This document shows, piece by piece, positions 45,058 to 53,960 of a DNA stretch of 64,000 bases. Each line of letters begins with the position of its first letter. Position 1 is the first letter of the stretch. This DNA is from Microbulbifer hydrolyticus (lineage in GTDB: Bacteria > Pseudomonadota > Gammaproteobacteria > Pseudomonadales > Cellvibrionaceae). The stretch is from positions 3,423,501 through 3,487,500 of the forward strand of contig NZ_CP047491.1 of the NCBI RefSeq assembly GCF_009931115.1, in the 5' to 3' direction. Below the pieces are notes generated by a model. That model did no database searches. It was not told where the DNA came from and worked only from the letters and a program-made list of their open reading frames with translations. Position numbers and translations under genes: made by a program.

Positions 45058-45831
45058 TCAGGGGTTGGTGAGCGCCAACCCCTCCATGACCAGGTCGTCA
45101 ATCACCTGTAACGGGCGATCACACCAGGGGGCAAGCAACCCGGCATCCCCGCCACAAAGCAACAGCCGGGGGGCAACCCACCCCTCCACCGCACTGCGAT
45201 GGGCCAGGGTGTCATAGGCACGCTCGAGCGCGCCCAGCACCATCAGCGGCAAGCCGCGATTTACAGCGCCTGCGGTATCCTGCGCCGGCTCGAGAGAAAC
45301 CACCGCCTCATCCGGCGGCGCCACCTTCACCGCATCAGTGTCGCTGTACAATGCGCGACGCATCAACCCCAACCCCGGGACGATATATCCCCCCAGGTGG
45401 TCGCCGCCCTCCCCGAGAAGATCCAGCGTTACGGCGCTGCCGCAATCCACGATCAGCGCCGGCGATGATGCGCGCTGAAATGCGGCCAGAACTGCCAGCC
45501 AGCGATCCACACCGAGCCGGGAAGTATCTGCATAGGCGCAACGTACGCCAGCGCACTGCGGTGTCACCCGGGCAAACTCGGTCGGCACCCCCAGCTCCGC
45601 CAGCAGGCGAGCGGCTATGGACTCCGCAACCGGGGCGCCAGCCACGTTCGCTGCCCTCACCCGCTCCGGCGCATACTCCGCCCACGCAGCAGGTAGTGAT
45701 TTCGCGGCCCACCACGGGCCGGGTGCCAGGATGCCCCTAGCGATTACCTGTAGCGACTGACCATCACCTGACGCGGCAAGCAGCCGCCATTTCGCGCGGG
45801 TATTCCCCTGGTCCAGTTCAAGAATTATCAC
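45058..45831 (-). CDS. coaX: Type III pantothenate kinase
   Basis: CoaX phosphorylates pantothenate, the first step of coenzyme A synthesis, and is not inhibited by CoA. The 257 residues show the ASKHA-fold motifs: ELDQGNTRAKW at the N terminus, DTSRLGVDRWLAVLAAF, VDCGSAVTLDLL and GGYIVPGLGLMRRAL. The start is GTG at 45831, with AGAGAGG seven bases upstream. It follows birA by 15 bases. Confidence 0.94.
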   Translation of the reverse strand: MIILELDQGNTRAKWRLLAASGDGQSLQVIARGILAPGPWWAAKSLPAAWAEYAPERVRAANVAGAPVAESIAARLLAELGVPTEFARVTPQCAGVRCAYADTSRLGVDRWLAVLAAFQRASSPALIVDCGSAVTLDLLGEGGDHLGGYIVPGLGLMRRALYSDTDAVKVAPPDEAVVSLEPAQDTAGAVNRGLPLMVLGALERAYDTLAHRSAVEGWVAPRLLLCGGDAGLLAPWCDRPLQVIDDLVMEGLALTNP

Positions 45832-45846
45832 TCTAAACCCTCTCTT

Positions 45847-46863
45847 TCAGCCGTCGGCCGGGCGCAGGGAAACTTCACCCCCGTGAAAGGCTTTAAGCGT
45901 ACCGTCGACGTCCAGCAGCAGTGCACCACTGCCATCGACACCGCGTTCGATACCACACCAGCGCTGCTGGGCGGATTGCAGGCACACCTGCGCACCGGCA
46001 AACTGGTCCAGAGCGAGCCACTCGTCGCGCCAGCGCCCGAAGCCGTCGTCGGGATATCCGGCCAGCATCGGCAAAAGCTCGTCGAGCATCGCGGCCACCA
46101 GCGAGTTACGCGATATCCCCGGGCGCACCTCAGCGAGATCGATCCACGGCTGGCCTATGGACTCCGCTGCCGCCCGCGGCAATCGCATGTTCAGCCCGAT
46201 CCCCACCACCACAGCACAGCGGTCGGTCAGGTCGCCACTCAGTTCAAGCAGCACGCCAGCGAGCTTGCGTCCACGACACCACACGTCATTGGGCCATTTC
46301 AGACGGACATCCGGCACATCGAATTTCGCCAGCGCCCGCGCCAGTGCCACCCCCACAGCGAGGCTCAACCCCTCCAGCAACTGAACGCCGCCACTGAACT
46401 GCCAGCCAATGGACAGGCTGATACCAGCCCCGAAGGGACTCTCCCAGGTGCGACCACGGCGACCTCGCCCGGCGGTCTGCTGTTCGGCAAGCACCACCTG
46501 CCCATGGCCAATACCAGATTCCAGGCCGGCAAGAACCCGCGCGTTGGTGGAGTCCACCTGGTCAAATATCTGTAGTTCACGCAACAACGGTACCGCACCG
46601 CTCGCCAGTTGTTGCCGGATCGCGTCCGCCAGCAACAGATCGAGCCCACCGGTAAGGCAGTAGCCGCGACCTTTCACCGACTCCACCTGCAGTCCCAATG
46701 GCTCCAGTTTCTGTAACTGTTTCCAGACCGCAGCGCGACTAACGCCGAGCACCTCCCCCAGGGACTCTCCCGAGTGCACCTCGCCATCAGCGAGGAGCTG
46801 CAACAGGGGCCGCAGGCTTGCCAGCGAGCCGACGGACACTTCGGGTGTTGAACGCGAGGCCAA
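45847..46863 (-). CDS. birA: Biotin-protein ligase / biotin operon repressor
   Basis: BirA attaches biotin to the acetyl-CoA carboxylase carrier protein and can repress biotin genes. The 338 residues have an N-terminal winged helix (GEVLGVSRAAVWKQLQKLE, about residues 37-55), the ligase motif GRGRRGRTWESPFGAGISLS and KWPNDVWCRGRKLAGVLLE, and a C-terminal SH3-like part. The likely start is TTG at 46863, with GGAGAG six bases upstream; no ATG fits. Confidence 0.95.
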   Translation of the reverse strand: MASRSTPEVSVGSLASLRPLLQLLADGEVHSGESLGEVLGVSRAAVWKQLQKLEPLGLQVESVKGRGYCLTGGLDLLLADAIRQQLASGAVPLLRELQIFDQVDSTNARVLAGLESGIGHGQVVLAEQQTAGRGRRGRTWESPFGAGISLSIGWQFSGGVQLLEGLSLAVGVALARALAKFDVPDVRLKWPNDVWCRGRKLAGVLLELSGDLTDRCAVVVGIGLNMRLPRAAAESIGQPWIDLAEVRPGISRNSLVAAMLDELLPMLAGYPDDGFGRWRDEWLALDQFAGAQVCLQSAQQRWCGIERGVDGSGALLLDVDGTLKAFHGGEVSLRPADG

Positions 46864-46915
46864 GATGTACTCTCCAAAATAAATAACGGCGAGAATATTC
46901 GGACAAGAAAACCAG

Positions 46916-48055
46916 TCAGCAATACTGCCGGCAGTAGCGGTGGCCGAGGGAGGTCAGGATTTCGTAACCGATGGTACCGGCCGCTGTGCCCACGTCATCG
47001 ACCGTGACAGATGCCCCAAGCACCTCGATCAACGCCAGCTGCGAGCGCTGCGTCTCACTGAGCGCCGACACATCGAATATCGTCGTGTCCATGGATACCC
47101 GCCCCAGCATCGGCACCCGAACCGCTTCGTTTCCGACAACAGCCATGCCGTATCCGCGCCCGCTTTGCGCGCGCAAAATACCGTCGGCGTAACCACCCCG
47201 AACCACCGCCAACCAGCTCCCCGCGACAGCGGTCTGGGTCGCTCCGTACCCGACTGCGCAATCACTGCTGACCTGGCGCAACTGCAGCACCGGCAAGCGC
47301 AAATTGACCACGGGTCGCATGGGATTGGGCTGCGCCGGTACCGGATTGACTCCGTACAGCGCCGACCCGGGGCGCACCAGATCAAACTGAAACTCCTCAC
47401 CGAGACAGATGCCGGCAGAGTTCGCAAAGCTCGCTCGTACCTGCGGGCACACCTTGCGCAATTGCGTCAGCATGCCGGAAAACACCTGCAACTGCCGGAC
47501 ATTCTGGGCATGATCCGCTTCGTCCGCGCAGGCAAGATGGCTGAGGAAAAGCTGCAGGTTTGCACGGCGCAACAACCCAGTCTGTGGCAGCAGCGCGGCA
47601 AATTCTTCGCCCCCCATGCCGAGGCGCGTCATACCGGAATCCACCTTGAGCGCAGCCGGTGCCGCGAGGGACGCATCGCCACCCATACCCATCGTGAAAT
47701 CACACCAGCGCTGCACTTGTGCTGTCGTCACCAGCACCGGGATCAACCCGGCCTGCGCGCATGCCTGCTCACAGCCCGGGCGTACGCCGGTCAGTACGTA
47801 GATGGTCGCCTCAGGGGGAAGCAGCGAGCGCAGCTGCTCTCCTTCGCGCTGGGTAGCCACAAAAAAACTTCGACAACCCGCGGTGAACAGCGCCGGGGCC
47901 ACTTGGGCCACGCCGAGACCATAGGCATCGGCCTTCACCACCGCACCGCATTCGCTGGCGCTGCGCAACTGCCCGCGCAGCCAGCGGTAATTGTCCACCA
48001 GCGCTCCGAGGTCGATGGTGAGCAACCCCTCGCGTTCCTGTTCTGAAATTGTCAC
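46916..48055 (-). CDS. alr: Alanine racemase
   Basis: A PLP enzyme that makes D-alanine for peptidoglycan. The PLP lysine is K41 in VVKADAYGLG. The catalytic tyrosine lies in AVGYGATQTA and the C-terminal domain has GRVSMDTTIFDVS. I chose the GTG at 48055 (379 residues) because AGAAGG lies eight bases upstream; the TTG two codons earlier is too close to it. Starts about 30 bases after natB. An alanine racemase in a string with an ABC exporter is not its usual place. Confidence 0.93.
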   Translation of the reverse strand: MTISEQEREGLLTIDLGALVDNYRWLRGQLRSASECGAVVKADAYGLGVAQVAPALFTAGCRSFFVATQREGEQLRSLLPPEATIYVLTGVRPGCEQACAQAGLIPVLVTTAQVQRWCDFTMGMGGDASLAAPAALKVDSGMTRLGMGGEEFAALLPQTGLLRRANLQLFLSHLACADEADHAQNVRQLQVFSGMLTQLRKVCPQVRASFANSAGICLGEEFQFDLVRPGSALYGVNPVPAQPNPMRPVVNLRLPVLQLRQVSSDCAVGYGATQTAVAGSWLAVVRGGYADGILRAQSGRGYGMAVVGNEAVRVPMLGRVSMDTTIFDVSALSETQRSQLALIEVLGASVTVDDVGTAAGTIGYEILTSLGHRYCRQYC

Positions 48056-48084
48056 TCGCAATGCCTTCTATACAAAAACTGGGC

Positions 48085-49275
48085 TCAGCTGGCCGACAGC
48101 AAACTTTCCCGACGCAGGGCCCGGGCACCCACCAGAACCGCCGCCACCACCAGTGCGAGGGTGACGAGCGATCCCGACAGCATCCAGAACGGGGGCACCG
48201 CGTCACCAATCAGCAACCCCTTGAGCCATTGCTGGTGGCCCACCAAAGGCAGCAGCTGCCAGTGATCCGCCAGTTTCACCTGTGCGATATCGAGCATCAT
48301 GAGCATGACCAGCGGTGCTATCTGGAAAATACTCAGCTGGGTCTGCGCATCCTTGAAGGACTGCGAGCGCAGCGCCAGCAGAATCTGCATTACCGCCACC
48401 AGTAATGCCAGCGGCAGCATGATCAGGCCCATGGCGACAACCCCGCCGACGGTGGTAGCGCGCTGAATACCCAGCTCCGCCAACGGCATTAGCGGCATCA
48501 GCAGGATCAGTGCGGCAATGGCCAACAATGAGCCCAGCCAGCCCAGACTCGCCACCGCGACGGTCTTGGCGGTGATGACCTGCCAACCGGGCATCGGCTG
48601 CAACAACAGCGGCTCCAGGCTCAGGCGTTCGCGCTCGCCGGCGGAAGTGTCGACCGCCGTGGCGAGACAGGCGATAAACAACGTCATGATCAGTAGCCCG
48701 GGCACCGTGGCCAGAATCAGCGCACCGCGACTGGAAGGCGTGCTTACGTCACGGGTCTCGACCCGCCAGGGTGCCAGCAGCTGCGGCGCCACGCCCCGCG
48801 CGGCCAGACGCTGGGTGACCACCAGTTGCTGCATCGCCCCCAGCCGCTCCTGAATATCGCGCTGGGCACGCCCGCTGCTGGACTCGGAGCTGTTCACGTA
48901 GAGATACAGCTGTGGCGCACGGAAGTCCTGGTAGCGACGGGCAAAATCCTCGGTAAATTCGACCACCACATCGTAGTCCCCGGCGAGCAGCTCACGCGGC
49001 ACACCGCTGTCGAGTGACGCCACTTCCAGGTCCGGTGATTGAAGCCGCTCGCTGATCAGCGGCGCGCGCTCGGCCCCCAGCAACGCCACTTTGGTCACCT
49101 CTTCGCTCTGCTTTTTCACCATGAAAATGGTGCCACCGGCCAGCAAAACAGGAAACATCAAGGAAAAACACACGGCCATGATCAACGCGCGGCGATCGCG
49201 CCAGGCCTCCAACAGTTCCTTGCGTAGCAGCGGAGCCATCCGCCGCCAACCCTGAACAAAAACTTCTGGATTCAC
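48085..49275 (-). CDS. ABC-2 type permease, NatB-like
   Basis: A 396-residue permease with one N-terminal membrane helix (about 32-52), a long outer loop and five C-terminal helices, the layout of NatB-type sodium exporter permeases. Starts at GTG overlapping the stop of the ATPase gene (GTGA). It forms an exporter with the ATPase upstream. The substrate is unknown; sodium is a guess from the family. Confidence 0.85.
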   Translation of the reverse strand: MNPEVFVQGWRRMAPLLRKELLEAWRDRRALIMAVCFSLMFPVLLAGGTIFMVKKQSEEVTKVALLGAERAPLISERLQSPDLEVASLDSGVPRELLAGDYDVVVEFTEDFARRYQDFRAPQLYLYVNSSESSSGRAQRDIQERLGAMQQLVVTQRLAARGVAPQLLAPWRVETRDVSTPSSRGALILATVPGLLIMTLFIACLATAVDTSAGERERLSLEPLLLQPMPGWQVITAKTVAVASLGWLGSLLAIAALILLMPLMPLAELGIQRATTVGGVVAMGLIMLPLALLVAVMQILLALRSQSFKDAQTQLSIFQIAPLVMLMMLDIAQVKLADHWQLLPLVGHQQWLKGLLIGDAVPPFWMLSGSLVTLALVVAAVLVGARALRRESLLSAS

Positions 49276-50027
49276 GCTGGCTCTCCTTCTACTGGCGCCG
49301 CCACCGGCCGCTGCCCGTAAGCCAGCGCCACAAAACTGTCCTCAAGACTGCTGCAGCCGGTCTCCGCGGCCAGCTCCCCGGGGGTACCTGCACCGACAAT
49401 CTGCCCTGCCGCCATCACCAGAACCCGGTCAGACAGCTCTGCCACTTCCGGCATCACATGACTGGAGAACAGGATGGTGGTGCCGGCCGCGCGCAGACGC
49501 AGCAGCGTCTTGCGCAGTAAGCGTACCGCCAGCACGTCCAGGCCCCGCGTAGGCTCGTCGAGAATCAGATGCTGGGGACGGTGTACCAGCGCGCGCGCCA
49601 GGGAAACCTTCATCCGCTCACCCTGGGAAAAGCCCTTGGTGCGGCGATTCCACAACGCGTCCAGCTCCAGCTCATCGCGCACCGCTTGCAGCGCTTCCTG
49701 CAGTGCAGCGCCCGAGAGCCCCTGCATCTCGGCAAACACCGACAGGTACTCACGCACCGTCAGGCGCTCGTAGAGCCCCTCCCGGTCGCCGACCACCCCC
49801 AGCTGGCGGCGCACCGCCATGGGGTCGGTGGAGGGGTTCGCATCCCCCACCAGCACCCGTCCGGAATCCGCCTGTAACAGACCGCAGACGATGCGCAGAC
49901 AGCTCGTCTTGCCCGCGCCATTGGCACCAAGCAACGCGGTAATACGACCATCGGGCACATCAAAGCTCAGGTCGCGCAGCACCGGCTGGCCTTCGAAGGA
50001 TTTACAGATTTTTTCAACGCGAATCAT
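49272..50027 (-). CDS. ABC transporter ATPase, NatA-like
   Basis: A 251-residue ATPase with Walker A GANGAGKTS (about residues 34-42), Q-loop VGDREGLYERLTV, a signature FSQGERMKVSLARAL in place of LSGGQ (as in NatA), Walker B LILDEP and a switch His in FSSHVMPE. It overlaps the hydrolase stop (ATGA) and the permease start. All three genes are thus translationally coupled. Confidence 0.93.
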   Translation of the reverse strand: MIRVEKICKSFEGQPVLRDLSFDVPDGRITALLGANGAGKTSCLRIVCGLLQADSGRVLVGDANPSTDPMAVRRQLGVVGDREGLYERLTVREYLSVFAEMQGLSGAALQEALQAVRDELELDALWNRRTKGFSQGERMKVSLARALVHRPQHLILDEPTRGLDVLAVRLLRKTLLRLRAAGTTILFSSHVMPEVAELSDRVLVMAAGQIVGAGTPGELAAETGCSSLEDSFVALAYGQRPVAAPVEGEPA

Positions 50028-51604
50028 TGCGGATCACCTCCTGCAACCTCTTCCCCGGGGCGATCCCCCTGCTCCGTATCACTGCCTCCGGACTCCCCGG
50101 GCTGCGGCCCGGCCAGCAGAGAATCCGCTTCCGGTATCGTCGGTTCCGGCGACAGCGCGGGGCCGAATGCACCGGCGGTGAACGGCGGGCGCCTGATGTC
50201 GGCGAGGCAGCTGTCGTCCAGCGCCGCTGCGGGCTGGTCCAGGAACTGCAGGATCAGGTCGGGAACACAGCCACGCGCCGAATTGATATGCCCGCCTCCC
50301 TGAACAACGAGATGTTGCTGGTTGGGCAGGTACGCCAGTTGCTCATTCGCATACAGCGGTGGCGTAATCGGGTCGGCGGTACCGGAGATCAGCAACACCG
50401 GATGATCGCGCGACTGCGGCTCGTCATACGGCTGGGCCGGTACCGGCCACACTTTGCAGCCCTCGACAAAAATGCGGATAAACATATCGCCGATAAAGGT
50501 ACCGGCCGAATCGCTGGCAATATCCCCGGCATCGATCCGATTCATTTCCTCGGCGCAGGCCACCGAGTAGGTCAACCCCATCGACATCGCCCCTTCCATA
50601 CCCGCAAACAGACCGAGAATGCCGGACAGGGGCGCGTAGTTGCCACGGCTCGCCTCGCTCACCGCATAGGGCAACTGGGCCGCGGCGGCCGGATCGTAGA
50701 GCGCCGTGCGCACCGCACCGGCCAGCATCCAGGTTTTCACCGGCTCTTCCGAGGCGCGGCCGGTAAACGGGTCGGGAAAGTTGCGCGCCTGCTCGTCGCT
50801 CCAGTTGGCCAACAGGGTGTCCAGCTGGCTGCGCCAGTCGCCAAACCCGGCGCATACCGGGTCTTCACTACAGGCCTGTTCGAGTTCTTGCAGAGCGGAT
50901 TCTGCGGCGGATGCAGCGAGAAATACTTTGGTTTCAATCGGGGCAACGCCGTCGAGCACCAGGCTCTGCAGCGCGTCCGGATACCACTGCTGGTACAACA
51001 GCGCGGTGCGCGTGCCCCAGGAGCCGCCCCACAGAGAGATACGCTGATGCCCGAGAGCCCGCCGCACGGTTTCCAGGTCGTCCACGGTCTGGCGGCTGTT
51101 GATGGTCAGCGGGCGCTGGCCAGCGCCGATGTAACAGGCCGCCAGCTGGGCGGTAAAGCGTTCGATACTGCTCGGGGTGCTCTCGCCGAAACCGCAGTCG
51201 AAAGCATCGGAGCGACCGCCGCCGCGGCGATCGACCATCACGATGTCCCGCTCCCGGTTCAGTTTGCGCAGGGCGTTCAGCAGCCCCGCCAGGTCACTGG
51301 CGGCCTGCCCCGGGCCACCGGCCAGTATATACAGCGGCTCATGCTGACCACCGTTTACCGCCGGCGCCACCAGCACCGACAGCGCAACGTCGCCGCTCCC
51401 ATCGACTGGAACGCGGTAACAGCGCAGGGATTCCGACCAGCCATCGGCGTAACAGGTCTCGCTGGCGAGTCCCTGGGCCTGTTGGGTATCGGTTTCCCCG
51501 GCGTGCGACCCGGCGATCACACTGGCACTTAGCGCCCCTCCGATGAAAGAGAGCCCCAGCCAGAAACACAATCTGCGGGGAGTTATCGGCTTCCTTGATT
51601 CCAA
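50024..51604 (-). CDS. Exported alpha/beta hydrolase with TAP-like C terminus
   Basis: A 526-residue protein with an N-terminal signal anchor or signal peptide (about residues 10-32). Catalytic residues: nucleophile S195 in GGSWGTR, Asp in SGTADPITPP and His in GGGHINS. An LAGGPGQAASD oxyanion motif precedes these. The layout matches tripeptidyl-aminopeptidase-like hydrolases of the prolyl-aminopeptidase group. The C terminus is a Gly/Glu/Pro-rich tail. Likely start TTG at 51604, with AGGAG six bases upstream. It heads the string of genes down to coaX. Confidence 0.85.
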   Translation of the reverse strand: MESRKPITPRRLCFWLGLSFIGGALSASVIAGSHAGETDTQQAQGLASETCYADGWSESLRCYRVPVDGSGDVALSVLVAPAVNGGQHEPLYILAGGPGQAASDLAGLLNALRKLNRERDIVMVDRRGGGRSDAFDCGFGESTPSSIERFTAQLAACYIGAGQRPLTINSRQTVDDLETVRRALGHQRISLWGGSWGTRTALLYQQWYPDALQSLVLDGVAPIETKVFLAASAAESALQELEQACSEDPVCAGFGDWRSQLDTLLANWSDEQARNFPDPFTGRASEEPVKTWMLAGAVRTALYDPAAAAQLPYAVSEASRGNYAPLSGILGLFAGMEGAMSMGLTYSVACAEEMNRIDAGDIASDSAGTFIGDMFIRIFVEGCKVWPVPAQPYDEPQSRDHPVLLISGTADPITPPLYANEQLAYLPNQQHLVVQGGGHINSARGCVPDLILQFLDQPAAALDDSCLADIRRPPFTAGAFGPALSPEPTIPEADSLLAGPQPGESGGSDTEQGDRPGEEVAGGDPQ

Positions 51605-51832
51605 TGCACACTCCTGCTTTTTACTGCCTGATTTCAGTCCGTACTTGCCGCTACCACCCCTCTCGGCTGGCCGGCAAACCCAGCCAGTCTACCGGACTTT
51701 TTCCGCGCCCGCCCATGGTTTGCGGGGCGCCGGAGGCATTAGTCGTGGCACCCCGGCACGCTCGGTGGTATCGTTTGCGGTCGCTTGGATATCGAATAAT
51801 TTATACAACACACCGACACCCCACCTAAAAAA

Positions 51833-52789
51833 ATGAGCTTTTCAGACAGAGAAAAACAACTGGTACGGGCAGCATTTGCCTGGGGGCAGATCACACAGAA
51901 AGAAGGCTATACGCTCTCCGATCTGGAAATCGAGAAGTCGGTGCTATTCCGCCGCCTGTTGGCCGGCCGGCCACCCCTGGCTTTCCCACCGCCCCTGCGC
52001 CACGGCTTCCCCTGGTACGAAGTGATCGAGGGCCGCAGTGAGCACATAGTGAATGCCTCCGAAGCCTCCCCCGAACACAGCATCATCGCTCCGGGCAGCA
52101 AGCCCGGGGATACCTGCATCCTGATCGACGGTGCTTTCTGGCGCGTGGCGGAGACTATCCGCGAGCGTGAGGAGTATCTGGTGGAGTGGGGGGAGTACCC
52201 GATGCAATGGCGACTGTGCAAGCAGTGGGAAGTGAATTACGAGATGACCCAGCAGCTGCACAACTTCCGCAAGGAAAATCCGCAGGCGAACGTAAGTCTC
52301 GCCAGCCGCGGTGGCCAGAAGGAATACAGCGAGTTCCGCGTGGATGACGACCAGACCGTGTGGCTCTCCGAGTGGCACCTGACCCGTATCGGCCTGCCGG
52401 GCTGGGTCTGGGTTGGCATGGAGGTCGATGCTGAACCCTCAGTCCGGGATCTTACGTCCCTGTGCCAGGACCAGCAGGGTGCACTGGTACTTGGTGTATC
52501 CGGTGCCGAACGCGGTCCGGGCTGGCTGCGCATCGAGACCGCCGGTAGCGATGCGCGCTTTATCAAGCTGGGCGACGAGCTGGAATACAAGTCAGCCATC
52601 GCCTCTGCGTTGACCGAGTTCGACCGACTGCTGCACGGCATTGCTGACGACGAGCTGGAAGTCATGGACCGCCGCGATGGCGAACTGCTGCGCTGCTACC
52701 GGGTTTCCAGGCAACTGGCACCGTTAGAGCAATTTGACCTCGGCGACGTCAATTACGATATCGTGCCCGAGAACGCCTACGTCGGGTGA
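51833..52789 (+). CDS. Conserved-looking protein of unknown function
   Basis: A 318-residue soluble protein with no signal peptide, no membrane helix and no family I recognise. It is acidic and rich in Trp (for example GLPGWVWVGMEVDAEP and WRLCKQWEVNYEMTQQ). The N terminus MSFSDREKQLVRAAFAWGQI looks helical; the middle appears beta-rich. Codon use is like that of neighbouring genes. The ribosome-binding site is weak and the gene stands alone, divergent from the hydrolase gene and convergent with the aldo/keto reductase gene. No function is offered. Confidence 0.75.
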   Translation: MSFSDREKQLVRAAFAWGQITQKEGYTLSDLEIEKSVLFRRLLAGRPPLAFPPPLRHGFPWYEVIEGRSEHIVNASEASPEHSIIAPGSKPGDTCILIDGAFWRVAETIREREEYLVEWGEYPMQWRLCKQWEVNYEMTQQLHNFRKENPQANVSLASRGGQKEYSEFRVDDDQTVWLSEWHLTRIGLPGWVWVGMEVDAEPSVRDLTSLCQDQQGALVLGVSGAERGPGWLRIETAGSDARFIKLGDELEYKSAIASALTEFDRLLHGIADDELEVMDRRDGELLRCYRVSRQLAPLEQFDLGDVNYDIVPENAYVG

Positions 52790-52839
52790 TCGCCACCGTG
52801 AAATTTCTGGTGCTCTGCGCATGGCCGATTGGCGCGGGG

Positions 52840-52885
52840 CACCGGGAATGGGGCTACCGCCAGCGTTGTAGCCAGATTCCCGGTG
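52840..52885. other. Strong stem-loop between convergent genes
   Basis: CACCGGGAA (52840-52848) pairs with TTCCCGGTG (52877-52885) and GGCTAC (52852-52857) with GTAGCC (52868-52873), a 15-bp two-part stem with a 10-base loop. There is no U-tract on either strand. It lies between two convergent genes and may stop or stabilise both transcripts. Confidence 0.6.
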
Positions 52886-52935
52886 GCAGGGCTGTCATCG
52901 GGCGGGCTTAATACCGAAGCACCGCTGAGGCGCGG

Positions 52936-53850
52936 TCAATCTACATCCCGCCCACGCCCGGCCCGCAGTAATTCGAACCACTCTTCCCGCCCCAATTCCA
53001 TTTCCAGTGCAGCCAGCGCCGCCACCAGACGCTGCAGGTTGCCACTGCCAAGCACTGGAACAATGTTCGCCGGGTGTCTCAGCAACCACGCCACCGCCAG
53101 CTGCATTGCCCCCGTTTCGGTTTCCAGGCCGCGGGATTCACACATTGCGTGCAGGCCTTTCTGTACCCGTATTGCATCGGCATCGTCCGCACTGAACAGT
53201 CGGCCACCCGCAAATGGCGACCAGGCCATAGGAATCATCCTGTGCTGCTGGCAATGGTCGAGCTGGCCATCGAACATAGGCAGCGAATGCAACAGGGACA
53301 CCTCCACCTGATTCACCACCAGCGGCAACGACAGGCGAGACTGCAACAGGTCTACCTGGTGCGGGAGGAAATTCGATACACCCAGGTGCTTTACCTTGCC
53401 TTCGGCCACCAGCTGCTCAAGGACCGCTGCCAATGCCTCCGCATCCATCAGCGGGTCCGGGCGGTGTAGCAGCAACAGGTCCATCTGCTCGATGCCCATA
53501 TCGCGCAGGCTGTTTTCAACCGCACCGCGCACATGGGTACCGCTGGTGTCATAGTGGTTGATACGTGCACCGGAAGCCTCGCCCGCGAGCCGGATGCTGC
53601 ACTTGCTGACAATTTCCATGCGCTCACGCAGCTGCGGTTTCAATTTCAGGGCCTCGCCGAAAAACCGCTCGCAGCGGTAATCACCATAAATGTCGGCCAG
53701 GTCGAACGTGGTTACGCCCAGATCCAGCATCTGCTCGAACAGCGCCACACGTTCCGCCGGCGAGTATTGCCAGTCGGTCAGCCGCCAGAGACCAAATGCG
53801 ATACGTGATAAAGAGAGGTCGGAAACAAGAGTGGACGCGATGCGCTGCAT
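52936..53850 (-). CDS. Aldo/keto reductase, YdhF type
   Basis: An NADPH-dependent aldo/keto reductase (304 residues) close to E. coli YdhF. Matches: IAFGLWRLTDW, DLGVTTFDLADIYGDYRCE (with the catalytic Asp and Tyr), RERMEIVSKC, LDLLLLHRPDPLMDAEAL and GSGNLQRLVAAL. I chose the ATG at 53850 because it matches the family N terminus. It is directly preceded by a run of seven T that belongs to a terminator-like stem; a longer frame from a TTG at 53904 would translate that stem. The substrate is unknown. Confidence 0.9.
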   Translation of the reverse strand: MQRIASTLVSDLSLSRIAFGLWRLTDWQYSPAERVALFEQMLDLGVTTFDLADIYGDYRCERFFGEALKLKPQLRERMEIVSKCSIRLAGEASGARINHYDTSGTHVRGAVENSLRDMGIEQMDLLLLHRPDPLMDAEALAAVLEQLVAEGKVKHLGVSNFLPHQVDLLQSRLSLPLVVNQVEVSLLHSLPMFDGQLDHCQQHRMIPMAWSPFAGGRLFSADDADAIRVQKGLHAMCESRGLETETGAMQLAVAWLLRHPANIVPVLGSGNLQRLVAALAALEMELGREEWFELLRAGRGRDVD

Positions 53851-53889
53851 AAAAAAATCCGCCGGTTCGACAAAGAAGCGGCGGATTTT
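53851..53889 (-). terminator. Terminator ending at the aldo/keto reductase start codon
   Basis: On the minus strand an 11-bp perfect stem (AAAATCCGCCG / CGGCGGATTTT, 14-base loop) is followed by TTT to give seven T in a row that end at the ATG at 53850. It is 71 bases after the phytase stop, so it can end that transcript. Its GGCGGA arm is also the only candidate ribosome-binding site for the next gene. Confidence 0.8.
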
Positions 53890-53960
53890 CGCATAGTCCG
53901 GCAAGGTTTGGATCCGCCCCGGACCGGGGCGGGGTCACAATAACCGGCAAACGCTATCGT

